A stretch of 26,876 nucleotides of DNA, taken from Tychonema litorale BBK16 (GTDB lineage: Bacteria > Cyanobacteriota > Cyanobacteriia > Cyanobacteriales > Microcoleaceae). This document shows positions 7,673 to 12,953 of the stretch, piece by piece (positions within the stretch are counted from its first letter, which is position 1; every line of letters begins with the position of its first letter). The notes below the pieces were generated by a model. The model had not been told where the DNA came from and searched no databases. It worked only from the letters and a program-made list of their open reading frames with translations. Both the position numbers and the translations under genes were made by a program. Location: NCBI RefSeq assembly GCF_021648855.1, contig NZ_JAKJHX010000074.1, positions 1-26,876 on the forward strand, given 5' to 3'.

Positions 7673-7935
7673 AGACGGGGAGGAATGTTGAACTGCTGCT
7701 GTAGGGCTGTCATAGCTCGATCGACTGGGATTCCTTCACCTCGATCGAAGCTTTCGAGCCCTTTGCGGATGCCGATGATGGCTTCGAGGTAGTCGATTCG
7801 TTCTAGCAGTTGTTCGTAGGTATTGACTTGGGGATGTGGAGGCGATTTGAGCGATCGCACCAAGCTGAGAAGATCCGCAAGCAGTTCGTCAGGGGTGCTA
7901 TCGATTTCTTGGATGAGGAGTTCTTTGATAGTCAT
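7669..7935 (-). CDS. Antitoxin of the RelE/ParE pair
   Basis: 88 residues, mostly helical and acidic: MTIKELLIQEIDSTPDELLA and DLLSLVRSLKSPPHPQ, then IDYLEAIIGIRKGLESFDRG and a tail ending QQQFNIPPRL. This short TIKELLIQEI opening is common in small cyanobacterial antitoxins and resembles the orphan gene at 17554. The toxin ATG lies inside its stop (ATGA), so the pair is coupled. Function is assigned mainly from the overlap with a RelE/ParE toxin. Confidence 0.85.
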   Translation of the reverse strand: MTIKELLIQEIDSTPDELLADLLSLVRSLKSPPHPQVNTYEQLLERIDYLEAIIGIRKGLESFDRGEGIPVDRAMTALQQQFNIPPRL

Positions 7936-7978
7936 CGCGGCATCTGGTGGAGGATTGATACTTTGATTATAACGAGTG

Positions 7979-8160
7979 TCGATCGCTCTTTTTTACTTAA
8001 GCATCGCAATGCGTACAATCATCGTACTGTTTGGTATTTGGTGTGAGAGGCGATCGCTCTTTCATTTTAGGCGATCGGTCATCGGAAACAACAAAGGGCG
8101 ATCGGTGTCCGTAGAATCATCGTACTGTTTGGTATTTGGTGTGAAGGGCCATTCCCTACG
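7979..8160. repeat. Mosaic of HIP1-bounded modules A, B, A
   Basis: Module A at about 8002-8058 (GCGTACAATCATCGTACTG, then TTTGGTATTTGGTGTGAGAG), module B at 8057-8106 (CTTTCATTTTAGGCGATCGG, TCATCGGAAACAACAAAGGG), module A at 8098-8150. After it comes a CATTCCCTACGGGATAGCTA palindromic repeat, then the block shared with 5061-5140. Confidence 0.85.
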
Positions 8161-8268
8161 GGATAGCTACGCACGCGCGTACTCCTTTCAACAAGCCTTA
8201 CGAAAGCGCGATCGGACACGAGGCTTGATTTGGCGAGTCAACAACCTGAATTACATTCACAAATCTCA

Positions 8269-8349
8269 ACTGCTGTTGTGGAAGATTACCAGTTTAAGTT
8301 ATTGGTATATGATGTAGAACAAGAGGTGATAGCTTTATGGAAAAAGTAG
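8269..8349 (+). pseudogene. 3' remnant of an xisH gene
   Basis: The plus frame starting at 8281 reads EDYQFKLLVYDVEQEVIALW, then KK and a stop at 8347-8349. This matches the C-terminus of XisH: the intact copy at 8934 ends LNLLVFNPVKEEIVSWR. It overlaps the following xisI start (8337) by 13 bases, much like the 10 bp overlap in the intact pair. Upstream, the frame enters the block shared with 5061-5140 and meets a stop at 8164, so only about 25 codons of xisH survive. Confidence 0.8.
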
Positions 8350-8672
8350 AAAAATATCGGGATTATATCAAACAAGTTCTCACAAAATATGCTGCATACA
8401 AGCCTTCTTATGGAGAAGTGGAAATGCAAGTTGTTTTTGACACAGAACACAATCATTATCAAGTTGTTCGAGTCGGTTGGGATAACAAACAGCGAGTTTA
8501 CGGTTGTCCTATACATCTCGATATTAAGGATGGCAAAATCTGGATTCAGCAGAATGGAACAGAAATCGATTTAGGGCAAGAGTTGGTTAATATAGGTGTA
8601 CCGAAGTCGGATATTGTGGTTGGGTTTCATCCACCTTATATGCGTCAGTTCACAGAATTTGCAGTGAGTTAA
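8337..8672 (+). CDS. xisI: XisI-family protein (solitary copy)
   Basis: 111 residues, full-length XisI. It shares with the copy at 9341 the opening MEKVEKYRDYIKQVL, the strand VRVGWDNKQRVYGCPIHLDI, KDGKIWIQQNGTEIDLGQEL and the C-terminal GVPKSDIVVGFHPPYMRQFT. XisI was named with XisH as a factor controlling excision of the nitrogen-fixation fdxN element in Anabaena; the pair is widespread in cyanobacteria without such elements and is often treated as TA-like. Its xisH partner is reduced to a 3' stub just upstream, so this copy is orphaned. Whether it can be served by the XisH at 8934 is open. Confidence 0.95.
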   Translation: MEKVEKYRDYIKQVLTKYAAYKPSYGEVEMQVVFDTEHNHYQVVRVGWDNKQRVYGCPIHLDIKDGKIWIQQNGTEIDLGQELVNIGVPKSDIVVGFHPPYMRQFTEFAVS

Positions 8673-8702
8673 AACTAACGTTGATGCTTGTGGTTGCAGA
8701 TA

Positions 8703-8760
8703 GGCGAGCGCTCTTCGTACAATCATCGTAGTGTTTGGTATTTGCGGTGAAGGGCGATCG
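8703..8760. repeat. HIP1-bounded module A
   Basis: Degraded first HIP1 (GCGAGCGC), then TTCGTACAATCATCGTAGTG, GTTTGGTATTTGCGGTGAAG and GGCGATCG. It is duplicated together with the gene remnant that follows: the same module-gene joint exists at 11268-11330. Confidence 0.85.
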
Positions 8761-8876
8761 AACTAGACTGTTGCTTGAACAAGCAGCTATTGTACCTGCT
8801 TAATTTGCTTCCAATCAATTGCTGCAACCCAAAGATTTTCCTCTTCTGAATATTGCACCACGCCATCGACTTCTAA
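8756..8876 (-). pseudogene. 3' remnant of the gene at 11327-11587
   Basis: The minus strand encodes EVDGVVQYSEEENLWVAAID and WKQIKQV, then a stop (CAATAG) where the intact gene has GAAGAT. DNA matches 11320-11440 closely up to TTCTAA (8871-8876 and 11435-11440), where similarity ends abruptly. The first half of the gene and its start are missing. Confidence 0.85.
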
Positions 8877-8903
8877 ATACTGGTAGAATTAGACTAGATC
8901 GCC

Positions 8904-8921
8904 TATACTAAAAAGTATAAT
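8904..8921 (+). promoter_or_regulatory. Possible promoter/operator of xisH-xisI
   Basis: Inverted repeat TATACT-AAAA-AGTATA (8904-8919) overlapping a TATAAT-like -10 (8916-8921), 12 bases before the xisH ATG. The position suits an autoregulatory site, but no good -35 element is seen. Confidence 0.35.
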
Positions 8922-8933
8922 TCTGAAAAATAT

Positions 8934-9350
8934 ATGCCTGCAAAAGATATCTTTCATGCTGTTGTACGTTCAGCGTTGGAAAAGGAAGGGTGGGTAATTA
9001 CTCACGATCCTCTGTATCTCAAAGTAGATGAGGATAAGTTATATGTGGATTTAGGTGCCGAAAATAACTTATTAGGAGCAGATAGGTATGGACAAAAAAT
9101 AGCAGTAGAAATTAAATGTTTTTTAGGTCTTTCATTGGTTAATGAGTTTCACGAAGCTATGGGTCAAGCTTGGAATTATAAAGTAGTTCTAGAAGAGCAA
9201 CAACCAGATAGAGTTCTTTACCTAGCCATTCCGACAGATATTTATGAGGAGTTTTTTACTCGACGTTTAGCTCAAATGTCAGTGACGCGGATGCAATTAA
9301 ACTTGCTTGTATTTAATCCTGTAAAAGAGGAGATCGTATCATGGAGATAG
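8934..9350 (+). CDS. xisH: XisH-family protein
   Basis: 138 residues, full-length XisH. The PD-(D/E)XK-like core is visible: D39 in KLYVDLGAE and the E-x-K pair (E59, K61) in KIAVEIKCFLG, consistent with a nuclease fold; activity of this copy is inferred. Opening PAKDIFHAVVRSALEKEGW and ending LNLLVFNPVKEEIVSWR are family-typical. It acts with XisI, encoded next with a 10 bp overlap. There is no obvious Shine-Dalgarno site, and the ATG directly follows an AT-rich promoter-like stretch. Confidence 0.95.
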   Translation: MPAKDIFHAVVRSALEKEGWVITHDPLYLKVDEDKLYVDLGAENNLLGADRYGQKIAVEIKCFLGLSLVNEFHEAMGQAWNYKVVLEEQQPDRVLYLAIPTDIYEEFFTRRLAQMSVTRMQLNLLVFNPVKEEIVSWR

Positions 9351-9673
9351 AAAAATATAGAAAACTGATTCAGTCTATTATTGAAAAACACTCTAGCTGC
9401 GATTGTGAAGATCCAGAAGTGGAGACTGAAATTGCTTTCGATCGCGATCGCGATCGCTACTTGATGTTTCATGTGGGTTGGCGTGGAGAAGGACGAGTTT
9501 ATGGATGTGTAATTCACATCGAAATTAGGTCGGGTAAAATTTGGATTCAACGGGATGGAACTGAGGTGGGAATAGCTAACGAGTTAATTGAATCGGGAGT
9601 AGCTAAGTCGGATATTGTTCTGGGATATCGATCGCCGTATATGCGGAAGTTTACAGAGTTGTCGGTGGGGTAG
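9341..9673 (+). CDS. xisI: XisI-family protein
   Basis: 110 residues, partner of the overlapping xisH. GWRGEGRVYGCVIHIEIRSG, KIWIQRDGTEVG, GVAKSDIVLGYRSPYMRKFT are the family core. It is about half identical by eye to the XisI at 8337, so these are not a very recent tandem duplication. Oddly, residues 33-38 (RDRDRD region of AFDRDRDRYL) are encoded by overlapping HIP1-like copies (CGATCGCGATCGCGATCGC, about 9439-9457), a coding-frame expansion of the island's boundary motif. Confidence 0.95.
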   Translation: MEIEKYRKLIQSIIEKHSSCDCEDPEVETEIAFDRDRDRYLMFHVGWRGEGRVYGCVIHIEIRSGKIWIQRDGTEVGIANELIESGVAKSDIVLGYRSPYMRKFTELSVG

Positions 9674-9678
9674 TTGGT

Positions 9679-9790
9679 GCGATCGAAACTCGTACAACGA
9701 TCGCAGTGTTTGGTATTTGGTGTGAATGGCGATCGCTCTTTCATTTTAGGCGATCGGTCATCGGAAACAAGAAAGGGCGATCGGTCTTGA
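9679..9790. repeat. HIP1-bounded modules A and B
   Basis: Module A at 9679-9737 (CTCGTACAACGATCGCAGTG, then TTTGGTATTTGGTGTGAATG), module B at 9734-9784 (CTTTCATTTTAGGCGATCGG, then TCATCGGAAACAAGAAAGGG), then a piece of module C (GGTCTTGATGTGTGATGGG). Confidence 0.85.
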
Positions 9791-9832
9791 TGTGTGATGG
9801 GGATCGCAAGTATAAACTTTTTGCCTTCTTCA

Positions 9833-10213
9833 TCACCACACCCGCTGAATTTGATAAGCATCAAAAGCTTCATCGCAACTAATCAAAACAAGCGAATGAT
9901 TCATCGTCTGTGCTACCAGAATGCGATCGAAAGGATCTCGGTGATGCAGAGGAAGACTTGTATAAATCTCAGTATCTTCAAATGTAATTGGTAGAATTTG
10001 AGTGTTAATATATTCCAATTCTTTTGGCAGGTCTTCAAACGATCGATTCAGTTGAAGCTTGCCAACATTAATTTTAATGGAGATTTCCCAAAGGCTGGCA
10101 ATACTAAAATACAAACCTGTTTTAGTATCGATCGCTTCTTTTGCTTTAGTACCGAGATTAGAATCGCCAAGCAAGTACCACAGAAAGGCATGAGTATCTA
10201 AAAGGCATTCCAT
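9833..10213 (-). CDS. vapC: PIN-domain toxin (VapC-type)
   Basis: 126 residues. The PIN active-site set is complete: D6 in CLLDTHAFLWYL, E43 in SLWEISIKINVGKL, D93/D96 in HHRDPFDRILVAQ and D114 in ISCDEAF. It is a ribonuclease toxin of the HHRDPFDR subgroup. The ATG lies one base after the stop of the DUF2281 gene, so the two form one operon. It is related to but clearly different from the toxin at 5872. Confidence 0.94.
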   Translation of the reverse strand: MECLLDTHAFLWYLLGDSNLGTKAKEAIDTKTGLYFSIASLWEISIKINVGKLQLNRSFEDLPKELEYINTQILPITFEDTEIYTSLPLHHRDPFDRILVAQTMNHSLVLISCDEAFDAYQIQRVW

Positions 10214-10214
10214 G

Positions 10215-10436
10215 TTACATATATTCCTTTAAATCTTCCAGCGGTTCATCGAAATCATCAGACATAACGATTTGACCGGCCCAAGTACCATAACCATGAG
10301 GTTGTTCAAGTTGTTCGGGAGATGATTCAGTTTTGGCGTGTTTTTCAAGTAAATATTTTGCATAATGCAATATCTCTTGTTTGAGAGATTCTGGCATCTT
10401 GACGACAGTTTGAAAAATCTGTAGATCGATAGTCAT
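10215..10436 (-). CDS. DUF2281-type antitoxin of the PIN toxin
   Basis: 73 residues from ATG 10436 (MTIDLQIFQTVVKMPESLKQ). The body (LKQEILHYAKYLLEKH) followed by GYGTWAGQIVMSDDFDEPLEDLKEYM is the usual DUF2281 form: a helical N-terminus and an acidic toxin-binding tail (DDFDEPLEDLKEY). An upstream in-frame ATG at 10475 is rejected because a TATAAT box on the minus strand (10479-10474), with TTGACC (10504-10499) 19 bases before it, covers it. Directly followed by the PIN gene. A 205 bp piece of this gene is repeated at 5163-5375. Confidence 0.88.
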   Translation of the reverse strand: MTIDLQIFQTVVKMPESLKQEILHYAKYLLEKHAKTESSPEQLEQPHGYGTWAGQIVMSDDFDEPLEDLKEYM

Positions 10437-10488
10437 GATTTTTCTGCAATTTTTACGCTTATCATGTTCACTCATTATACTGTAGCAC

Positions 10489-10580
10489 TTATGCGATCGG
10501 TCAAAATACTGGTAAATGCCAACAGCTTTGAGGTAAACTGGAATTGCTCAAAGTTTCTGGAGTCTGATATGGAAACAACG
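10489..10580 (+). promoter_or_regulatory. Duplicated antitoxin leader, copy 2
   Basis: About 90% identical over 92 bp to 6423-6514 and, like it, ends within the first codons of an antitoxin gene (ATGGAAACAA). It carries TTTGAGGTAAACTGGAATTG and the RBS CTGGAG. The minus strand of its left end also contains the -35 element proposed for the DUF2281 operon, so the segment may work in both directions. Confidence 0.6.
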
Positions 10581-10793
10581 TTAAATATTGAATATCTTAC
10601 GAATAAAAACGGAGATGTAAGCGCTGTGGTCATTCCTATTGAGCTATGGCGACAACTACTACCTAATGAAGAAGTTTCGGCAGATCAACTTGCGGTCGCG
10701 GTAGAAGATTATTGCATGAACAAAGCAATGGATGAAGCTGTTAATACTCCCTTGCTAGAACGATCGGAAGCCTTAGCTTATCTAGAGGAATAA
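10569..10793 (+). CDS. RelB/Phd-like antitoxin
   Basis: 74 residues from ATG 10569 (METTLNIEYLTNKNGDVSAV); the frame is open further upstream to 10464 but that part is leader sequence, and GGAG precedes 10569 at normal spacing. The protein has a short beta N-terminus (VSAVVIPIELWRQLLPN) followed by an acidic helical tail (AVEDYCMNKAMDEA, LERSEALAYLEE), as in many antitoxins partnering RelE proteins. Two bases separate its stop from the toxin TTG. The family is assigned partly from context. Confidence 0.85.
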   Translation: METTLNIEYLTNKNGDVSAVVIPIELWRQLLPNEEVSADQLAVAVEDYCMNKAMDEAVNTPLLERSEALAYLEE

Positions 10794-10795
10794 TC

Positions 10796-11065
10796 TTGGA
10801 AGTTCAATACCGTCAGGCTTTTCTAAAAGACTTGAAACAAATGAAGAGTTCGACATCATACCAACGCATCTACGATCTGGCTTTTACAACACTAGAATCA
10901 ATCAACACCTTAGAGGAGATTTCTGACATTAAAGCGATGAGAGGTTATGCTGGTCGCTATCGCATCCGCATCGGCGATTATCGTATTGGAATAGAGGTTA
11001 ATGAAGATGTTATAGAAGTGATGCGTGTTCTACATCGTCGGGAATTTTATCATTATTTTCCCTAA
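10796..11065 (+). CDS. RelE-family toxin
   Basis: 89 residues. MEVQYRQAFLKDLKQM at the N-terminus, IKAMRGYAGRYRIRIGDYRI then VNEDVIEVMRVLHRREFYHY is a clear RelE-type mRNA interferase pattern, with the basic strands (RYRIRIGDYRIG) and C-terminal HRREFYHYFP. The start is TTG at 10796, two bases after the antitoxin stop; no ATG is available nearby, which suggests deliberately weak toxin translation. It is unrelated in detail to the ParE/RelE-like protein at 7352. The stop is followed by a long module array. Confidence 0.93.
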   Translation: MEVQYRQAFLKDLKQMKSSTSYQRIYDLAFTTLESINTLEEISDIKAMRGYAGRYRIRIGDYRIGIEVNEDVIEVMRVLHRREFYHYFP

Positions 11066-11094
11066 GTATTTGGAATCTTGATTCGTCAAGGAGA

Positions 11095-11326
11095 AATGCG
11101 ATCGCTCTTGATGCGTGAAGGGCGATCGCACTTTCATTTTAGGCGATCGGTCATCAGAAACAACAAAGGGCGATCGGTCTTGATGCGTAATGGGCGATCG
11201 CACTCGGTACAATCATCGCATTGTTTGGTATTTGATGCGAAGGGCGATCGGTCTTGATGCGTGAAGGGCGATCGCACTCCGTATAATCATCGTAGTGTTT
11301 GGTATTTGGTGTGAAGGGCGATCGAA
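11095..11326. repeat. Longest mosaic of HIP1-bounded modules
   Basis: From left: GCGATCGC TCTTGATGCGTGAAGGGCGA (module C, 11098-11130), module B (11128-11177, CTTTCATTTTAGGCGATCGG then TCATCAGAAACAACAAAGGG), C (GGTCTTGATGCGTAATGGG, 11175-11197), A (11197-11250), C (GGTCTTGATGCGTGAAGGG, 11250-11269), A (11268-11325). The last A abuts the stop of the gene at 11327. No gene is supported. Confidence 0.9.
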
Positions 11327-11587
11327 CTAGACTGTTGCTTGAACAAGCATATCTTCTACCTGCTTAATTTGCTTCCAATCAATTGCTGCAACCCAAAGTC
11401 TTTCTTCTTCTGAATATTGCACCACGCCATCGACTTCTAACTCTTCGTCATAAAATGCTAGCAATTGACCATCTTGCAACTTAATATTTTGGCGACTCAA
11501 ATCTTCAATTGTACCAACACAATTTAGGCGAAGGCGACCTTGTTCATCGGCATTATGAAAGTCTGCAAAGATTCTGGGATAATTCAT
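11327..11587 (-). CDS. Small conserved protein of unknown function, second gene of a pair
   Basis: 86 residues from ATG 11587, chosen because GGAG stands just upstream (GGAGCAAAAATATG); the open frame further upstream would overlap the previous gene. MNYPRIFADFHNADEQGRLR, then LNCVGTIEDLSRQNIKLQDG, LLAFYDEELEVDGVVQYSEEE and WVAAIDWKQIKQV. It looks soluble, acidic, beta-strand rich. I recall similar small proteins in other cyanobacteria but know no assigned function. The order (partner first, 13 base gap), the TA neighbours and a duplicated 3' remnant at 8756-8876 suggest a TA-like unit. Confidence 0.75.
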   Translation of the reverse strand: MNYPRIFADFHNADEQGRLRLNCVGTIEDLSRQNIKLQDGQLLAFYDEELEVDGVVQYSEEERLWVAAIDWKQIKQVEDMLVQATV

Positions 11588-11600
11588 ATTTTTGCTCCAC

Positions 11601-11927
11601 TCAGGATGGTTGTGATGGGTTAGCAATCGTTGGTGTCAGCAGCAGACTTGTTTGTTCTGGTGTTAAGCCTGTTAATGTTGCATGATTTGGGCTTCTTCCA
11701 GAAGTACGGATGACATCTCCATCGGACGCTCGAACCTCACCCACTGTTGTCACACCAACTTGTGAATGAGGGATGGTCATTGCTAACTCTGCTACAGATA
11801 ATTCTACTGCACATTCTACAGAAATACCCGTGATGCCACTGGGGTGAGTTCCGGTGCTGCGTTTAATATCTTCTGGGCGATTACGACCGCCACGAACTAC
11901 TAAGGCCTCGTTTGGAATTCTTTCCAC
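11601..11927 (-). CDS. Small protein of unknown function, first gene of a pair
   Basis: 108 residues from GTG 11927; an in-frame stop lies seven codons upstream and no ATG is present, so GTG is the only sensible start. Notable segments: EALVVRGGRNRPEDIKRSTG, THPSGITGISVE, SVAELAMTIPHSQVGVTTVG, TSGRSPNHATLTGLTPEQTS and a Pro-rich end. No signal peptide or membrane segment. The Gly/Thr/Ser-rich pattern with two conserved-looking His (THPSG, SPNHATLTG) may hint at an enzyme, but I do not recognise the family with confidence. Thirteen bases before the next gene, so co-transcribed. Confidence 0.7.
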   Translation of the reverse strand: MERIPNEALVVRGGRNRPEDIKRSTGTHPSGITGISVECAVELSVAELAMTIPHSQVGVTTVGEVRASDGDVIRTSGRSPNHATLTGLTPEQTSLLLTPTIANPSQPS

Positions 11928-11985
11928 AAATGTAGACTGTTTGATTCAAGTACGCGCTATATATTACCAGAAATATTTGCCCATA

Positions 11986-12090
11986 GTGCGATCGCACTTT
12001 CATTTTAGGCGATCGGTCATCAGAAACAAGAAAGGGCGATCGGTCTTGATGCGTAATGGGCGATCGCTATCCGTGCAATCATCGCATGAG
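11986..12090. repeat. HIP1-bounded modules B, C and partial A
   Basis: Module B at 11995-12043 (CTTTCATTTTAGGCGATCGG then TCATCAGAAACAAGAAAGGG), C (GGTCTTGATGCGTAATGGG, 12041-12061), and a truncated A (ATCCGTGCAATCATCGCATG, to about 12088). This is the right-hand limit of the module family in the window. Confidence 0.85.
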
Positions 12091-12126
12091 AATGGTGGAA
12101 ATCTATAAGATTGTGAGTGAAAAAAG

Positions 12127-12156
12127 AGGTTGGGTTGACGCAAGGAAACCCAACCT
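12127..12156 (-). terminator. Hairpin after the 12207 gene
   Basis: Perfect 10 bp arms AGGTTGGGTT (12127-12136) and AACCCAACCT (12147-12156), 50 bases past the stop of the minus-strand gene at 12207. On the minus strand CTTTTTTCAC follows, so it could terminate. The same motif is a dispersed repeat in many cyanobacteria, so either reading holds. Confidence 0.5.
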
Positions 12157-12206
12157 AGAACAAACGCAATTATGCTGTGATTCAGTTCACAAGAACAACA
12201 ATAAGG

Positions 12207-12758
12207 TTATCTGAAATTACCATCATCATATACTTTACACTTTCCTCGTTCAATATTTCCCATATCAACAATGCCTCCCAGATCAATTGTTTTACCTCTA
12301 CGATGGTTAACGTGAATCGAAAATTTGACGGGTGAGTCAACAATTGATCCTAGTGGGGTAAAGAGTACACCTGTATCGTAGAATCTTCTATCACGACCCC
12401 CTAACTGATTCATCTCACGTTTGAAACGTCGCCAGTTTTCACCACTAGGTAAACCAAAATCTTGTCCTAAAAAATTTACACTTATACTATATCTTGTGTA
12501 CAGATTAAAATCGACGTTCAAAACTTGTGTATCTCTACTACCCGCTTCCGCAATAACTCTATATCTCAAAGCACCAGAAGTATTACAGAATTCAGCAAAT
12601 TTTATTTCGCCATAGATCCCATCTCGTTCTTGATAGTTAGGAGAAGCTGGCCCTGGAATAGCTGCAAAAGGTAAAACCAGTCCTGCCAAAATAAGGCTTT
12701 TATAAAAAAATGCCAAACTGTTAGCTCGTTCGACTACTTTGACTAAATTGAAAAGCAT
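12207..12758 (-). CDS. Small exported protein of unknown function
   Basis: 183 residues. A hydrophobic stretch at about 20-37 (KSLILAGLVLPFAAIPGPA) looks like a signal peptide or membrane anchor with a long N-region, possible cleavage after GPA. The rest is hydrophilic with alternating beta-type segments (DTQVLNVDFNLYTRYSISVN, PVKFSIHVNHRRGKTIDLGG). Two cysteines (FCNTSG and GKCKVYDD) might pair outside the cytoplasm. No family recognised. It is alone on its strand between the TA island and the NTPase gene. ATG at 12758 is the only reasonable start, although the RBS is weak. Confidence 0.7.
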   Translation of the reverse strand: MLFNLVKVVERANSLAFFYKSLILAGLVLPFAAIPGPASPNYQERDGIYGEIKFAEFCNTSGALRYRVIAEAGSRDTQVLNVDFNLYTRYSISVNFLGQDFGLPSGENWRRFKREMNQLGGRDRRFYDTGVLFTPLGSIVDSPVKFSIHVNHRRGKTIDLGGIVDMGNIERGKCKVYDDGNFR

Positions 12759-12953
12759 TGTTAATTTATGTTGCTAGATATTTCTCCTATCATTATTTCA
12801 AAAAGCCCAGCTTTGTCTAGGCCAAAAAAGCTCAATTTTGTTGGCAATTTTGTCTGCAATTAAAAATCGCTACTTAAAAAATGTTTAAAAATGCCAGAAA
12901 ATGTTGGAAAAAGTTATGTATAATACTGAAAATCACAACATCTGCGATGCCGC

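Noticed and set aside
7976..8317. A 113-codon plus-strand frame between the RelE pair and xisI
   Set aside because: It runs through modules A and B, which are non-coding everywhere else, and it ends within the xisH remnant in a different frame from the real similarity.
10464..10568. Longer N-terminus (from 10464) for the antitoxin at 10569
   Set aside because: This stretch is non-coding leader, shared with 6423-6502 where it precedes another gene, and a good GGAG site sits before ATG 10569.
11601..11927. ADP-ribosyltransferase toxin suggested by VVRGG near the N-terminus
   Set aside because: The short Arg-Gly motif alone is weak; the STS strand and catalytic Glu spacing expected of that fold could not be placed.
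4991..12090. CRISPR array suggested by repeated units
   Set aside because: Units are contiguous mosaics sharing HIP1 ends, not constant repeats alternating with unique spacers of regular size, and no cas genes are present.
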